Source: Muricomes intestini
GTDB taxonomy: Bacteria; Bacillota; Clostridia; Lachnospirales; Lachnospiraceae
NCBI RefSeq assembly: GCF_004346165.1
Contig: NZ_SLZZ01000006.1
Coordinates: forward strand, 1-64,000
Reading direction: 5' to 3'
DNA: 64,000 nucleotides
A model generated the notes under the pieces. The model saw nothing but the letters and a program-made list of their open reading frames with translations, was not told the origin of the DNA and ran no database searches. The first letter of the stretch is position 1. Each line of letters begins with the position of its first letter. Made by a program: the position numbers and the translations under genes. Of the stretch, positions 62,293-64,000 are shown piece by piece.

Positions 62293-62669
62293 GATATAGC
62301 AACCCCTGTCTGGGCTATATGATTTTTAATGGCTTCAAAACTTTCTTTACTAAGGATATGTTCCATCCTGCAGGCGTCGGCAACCGCAGTATCTTTATCT
62401 ACTCCAAGTGTCACCAGCCATTTACTGATCAGTTCATGGCGTTCATAAATCATTTCTGCAATCTCTCTTCCCGTATTCGTGAGGGTGATAAATCCTTCCT
62501 TTGATACGACAATATGATTTTTCTCCCGGAGATTTTTCATTGCTACGCTGACACTAGATTTTTTGAACCCCATCTCCTCAGCAATATCTATGGAGCGCAC
62601 AGTGGGGTGCAGTTTGCCCAGAACTAAAATAGTTTCCAGATAATTTTCAGCAGATTCAGTTGTTTTCAT
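62289..62669 (-). CDS. DtxR/MntR-family metal-dependent repressor
   Basis: 126 aa. N-terminal winged HTH (ESAENYLETILVLGK, then SIDIAEEMGFKKSSVSVAM), then the dimerisation/metal domain. The metal-site region reads ERHEL (His-78) and DACRMEH (Cys-100, Glu-103, His-104). The Cys matches DtxR/IdeR (EACRWEH) rather than the Glu of MntR, which argues for iron as corepressor. No SH3 domain is present. It lies ~430 bp from feoA with the opposite direction; the feo promoter carries a matching operator. Confidence 0.88.
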   Translation of the reverse strand: MKTTESAENYLETILVLGKLHPTVRSIDIAEEMGFKKSSVSVAMKNLREKNHIVVSKEGFITLTNTGREIAEMIYERHELISKWLVTLGVDKDTAVADACRMEHILSKESFEAIKNHIAQTGVAIS

Positions 62670-62776
62670 AGGTACTCACCTCAATTTTTAAAATATATAA
62701 ATATCTGATAGGCTTATCGTACCATATTTGCAATGATTGGGCAAATATATTGTGGCAGTATGATGGCTCAAATTAT

Positions 62777-62978
62777 GTAACAGTTCAGCCATCAGCTCGA
62801 TTCCACCCCAAGGGTACCGTCCTTGTTAAACAACCACACTACGGTTGCTAACCAAGGACATGTGCTGCGCTTCATCTCGCTGTGGCAGAGCGCCATATGA
62901 ATTTTCGGCAGCATATGCATACGAAAGCAAGCTTTCTCCTGCCTACGCTGTCGAAAATTCGCATGGCTGAACTGTTAC
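62777..62978. repeat. MITE-like element with 16-bp terminal inverted repeats
   Basis: GTAACAGTTCAGCCAT (62777-62792) and ATGGCTGAACTGTTAC (62963-62978) are perfect inverted repeats bounding 202 bp. The right third folds as a hairpin (GAATTTTCGGCAGC / GCTGTCGAAAATTC). No ORF is inside. The right ~85 bp recurs at 57613-57703. The pattern is that of a small non-autonomous element in the regulator-feo intergenic region. Confidence 0.75.
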
Positions 62979-63007
62979 CAAATTATAAATTTTTTCTAAA
63001 AGAGCAC

Positions 63008-63039
63008 TTGACAATCCCGGGATGTTAGCATATACTAAC
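63008..63039 (+). promoter_or_regulatory. feo promoter with DtxR-type operator
   Basis: TTGACA (63008-63013) and TATACT (63031-63036) are exactly 17 bp apart. The inverted repeat GTTAGCATATACTAAC (63024-63039) covers the -10, so a bound repressor would block RNA polymerase. The TTAGnnnnnnCTAA form resembles MntR/IdeR operators. The regulator gene lies next door at 62289-62669. Confidence 0.7.
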
Positions 63040-63098
63040 TATTAGATAAACAAATGAAAACAATTATCAACTAATCGGAAGAAAGAAGATGAGACGTG

Positions 63099-63311
63099 AT
63101 GCCGTTAACAATGGTGAGAGAAGGAGAGCCGAACAAAATCCACAGGGTCACAGGAAAAGAAAAAATCAAAAGATTCCTGGAAAATCTGGGTTTTGTTGAA
63201 GGGGCAGTTGTCACAGTCGTTTCTGTAACGGGCGGCAATATGATTGTCAATGTAAAAGAATCCAGGGTTGCCATTGGAAAAGACATGGCAAATAAAATCA
63301 TGGTTGTCTAG
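63099..63311 (+). CDS. feoA: FeoA-family ferrous iron transport protein (first copy)
   Basis: 70 aa SH3-like protein: VREGEPNKIHRVTGKEKIKR, then FLENLGFVEGAVVTVVS and the ending RVAIGKDMANKIMV, typical FeoA. A GTG directly precedes the ATG at 63099 and could also start it. It assists FeoB in Fe2+ uptake. It is the first of two FeoA genes ahead of feoB. Confidence 0.88.
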   Translation: MPLTMVREGEPNKIHRVTGKEKIKRFLENLGFVEGAVVTVVSVTGGNMIVNVKESRVAIGKDMANKIMVV

Positions 63312-63324
63312 GGAGGAAGAAGCG

Positions 63325-63546
63325 ATGAAGACATTAAAAGACATTCCGTGCGGAGAGACGGTTAAGGTAACGAAGCTGTCCGGAGCAGGGCCGATAAAGA
63401 GGCGTATCATGGATATGGGAATCACAAAGGGAGTAGACATTTTTGTGAGAAAGGTAGCACCCCTGGGAGATCCTGTCGAGATCACGGTCAGAGGATACGA
63501 ATTATCTGTAAGAAAAGCAGATGCAGAAATGATTCAGGTTGAATAG
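63325..63546 (+). CDS. feoA: FeoA-family ferrous iron transport protein (second copy)
   Basis: 73 aa from the ATG at 63325 with GGGAGGAAG upstream; residues upstream in the same frame overlap the first feoA and are spurious. TLKDIPCGETVKVTKLSG and RIMDMGITKG are FeoA hallmarks, and DPVEITVRGYELSVRKADAE completes the fold. The two FeoA proteins are divergent, so not a recent duplication. Confidence 0.9.
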   Translation: MKTLKDIPCGETVKVTKLSGAGPIKRRIMDMGITKGVDIFVRKVAPLGDPVEITVRGYELSVRKADAEMIQVE

Positions 63547-63878
63547 ACCGGAGCAGATATTTCTGCATCAAATTTTTGCACAGGAGTTAGAGTAAGCTAA
63601 TCGAAATATTAAGAGTATACAATAAGCATACTCTATTTAAATATTAAGATGTAGGGGTCAAAAGGTATTTTGCCCCCTGATACCTACGGATTGCTCCGCA
63701 CTTTGTGCTCCCGCAATCCTAAAAACATTCGAAATCCGCCCTACTCGGGCTACTTTCTCATGTTTTATGGGTCCCAAGGCCATGCTTTTTCATGCAAGCA
63801 TGAAACACATGACCTTTTGACCCTGGTATCATATTAACGGTTCAAATAAATGTGAATTGTTTTAGGAGGAAAAGGAAA
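63547..63878. other. feoA-feoB intergenic region
   Basis: About 330 bp without a gene, mostly occupied by the palindromic element at 63655-63832. The feoB ribosome site GGAGGAAAAGG is at ~63866. The insertion may affect feoB expression. Confidence 0.6.
63655..63832. repeat. Palindrome-ended repeat (larger copy)
   Basis: GGGTCAAAAGGT (63655-63666) and ACCTTTTGACCC (63812-63823) are perfect 12-bp inverted ends of a ~170-bp block. Its right ~65 bp (63768-63832) are the inverse of the palindrome at 33398 near PepT. No ORF is inside. It lies between feoA2 and feoB. Confidence 0.7.
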
Positions 63879-64000
63879 ATGGCTATTAAAATTGCGTTGG
63901 CAGGAAATCCGAACAGTGGAAAGACCACATTGTTCAATGCGCTGACCGGCTCCAATCAGTTTGTTGGTAACTGGCCCGGGGTTACGGTAGAAAAGAAAGA
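63879..64000 (+). CDS. feoB: Ferrous iron transport protein B (partial, continues past window)
   Basis: The first ~40 codons are visible: [20 protein letters not shown] is the G1 P-loop of the FeoB G-domain and [11 protein letters not shown] is the G2 region. FeoB is the GTP-linked Fe2+ channel of the plasma membrane. AGGAGGAAAAGG precedes the ATG. The remainder is outside the window. Confidence 0.93.
   Translation, partial: MAIKIALAGNPNSGKTTLFNALTGSNQFVGNWPGVTVEKK

Noticed and set aside
1-64000. CRISPR arrays, tRNA or rRNA genes
   Set aside because: No regularly spaced repeats and no cloverleaf or rRNA core sequences were noticed on either strand; a tRNA scan was not possible here.

Overview
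The window reads as chromosome of a low-to-mid GC anaerobic Firmicute, most likely a gut Lachnospiraceae/Clostridium-type organism. The evidence is strong AGGAGG ribosome sites, YesM/YesN two-component systems next to sugar ABC operons, a decayed IS1182-type transposase of a kind common in this family, FeoA-FeoA-FeoB iron uptake, a guanine riboswitch, and a selenium-dependent molybdenum hydroxylase cluster of the anaerobic purine-degrading type. No rRNA, tRNA or CRISPR array was seen.

Layout. 0-6.2 kb: a ribose-type ABC importer (ATPase, permease, lipoprotein) with an iron alcohol dehydrogenase, a RbsD-like mutarotase and a broken zinc dehydrogenase; a ROK-regulator tail sits at the left edge. 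6.7-13.2 kb: an AT-richer island with a degenerate ROK regulator, a GntP/DcuC-like carrier, a hydantoinase/oxoprolinase HyuA-type protein, an ImmA/IrrE-like HExxH protein and a FAD-dependent oxidoreductase. 13.4-16.1 kb: gene graveyard (truncated ABC-2 ATPase, shattered ABC-2 permease, IS1182 transposase remnant). 16.3-26.6 kb: a complete polyol/sugar system (YesM kinase, lipoprotein, two permeases, two different ATPases, an erythritol/threitol-type dehydrogenase, YesN regulator). 26.7-35.6 kb: housekeeping and small genes (subtilase, zinc-ribbon protein, LspA-like protein, NudC, hemerythrin, YitT, peptidase T, a heavy-metal/SafE/cupredoxin fusion and a DUF2318 lipoprotein).

35.6-60.9 kb is the most interesting part, a purine (guanine/xanthine/urate) catabolism island. 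A guanine-class riboswitch leads guanine deaminase and a three-subunit xanthine dehydrogenase. A leftward operon carries a regulator, diaminopropionate ammonia-lyase (YgeX), the YgeY hydrolase, the YgeW carbamoyltransferase, RidA, carbamate kinase and a purine permease. A rightward operon carries SsnA, YgfK, YqeC, a YqeB-MocA fusion and a selenium-dependent xanthine dehydrogenase, followed by molybdate uptake (ModABC) and a ModE-type regulator. Read together, purines enter through the permease, are deaminated and redox-processed by Mo/Se enzymes, the opened ring is reduced to diaminopropionate, and carbon and energy are recovered as pyruvate (YgeX with RidA) and ATP (YgeW with ArcC). The family assignments are strong. 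The order of steps is inference from published work on this conserved cluster.

61-64 kb: a DUF975 membrane protein, a DtxR-type iron regulator, and the start of the feo operon under a promoter with a DtxR-like operator. Several short palindromic or MITE-like repeats lie between genes at 33.4, 57.6, 62.8 and 63.7 kb. A 38-nt structured RNA-like motif occurs twice, ahead of guanine deaminase and between modA and modB.
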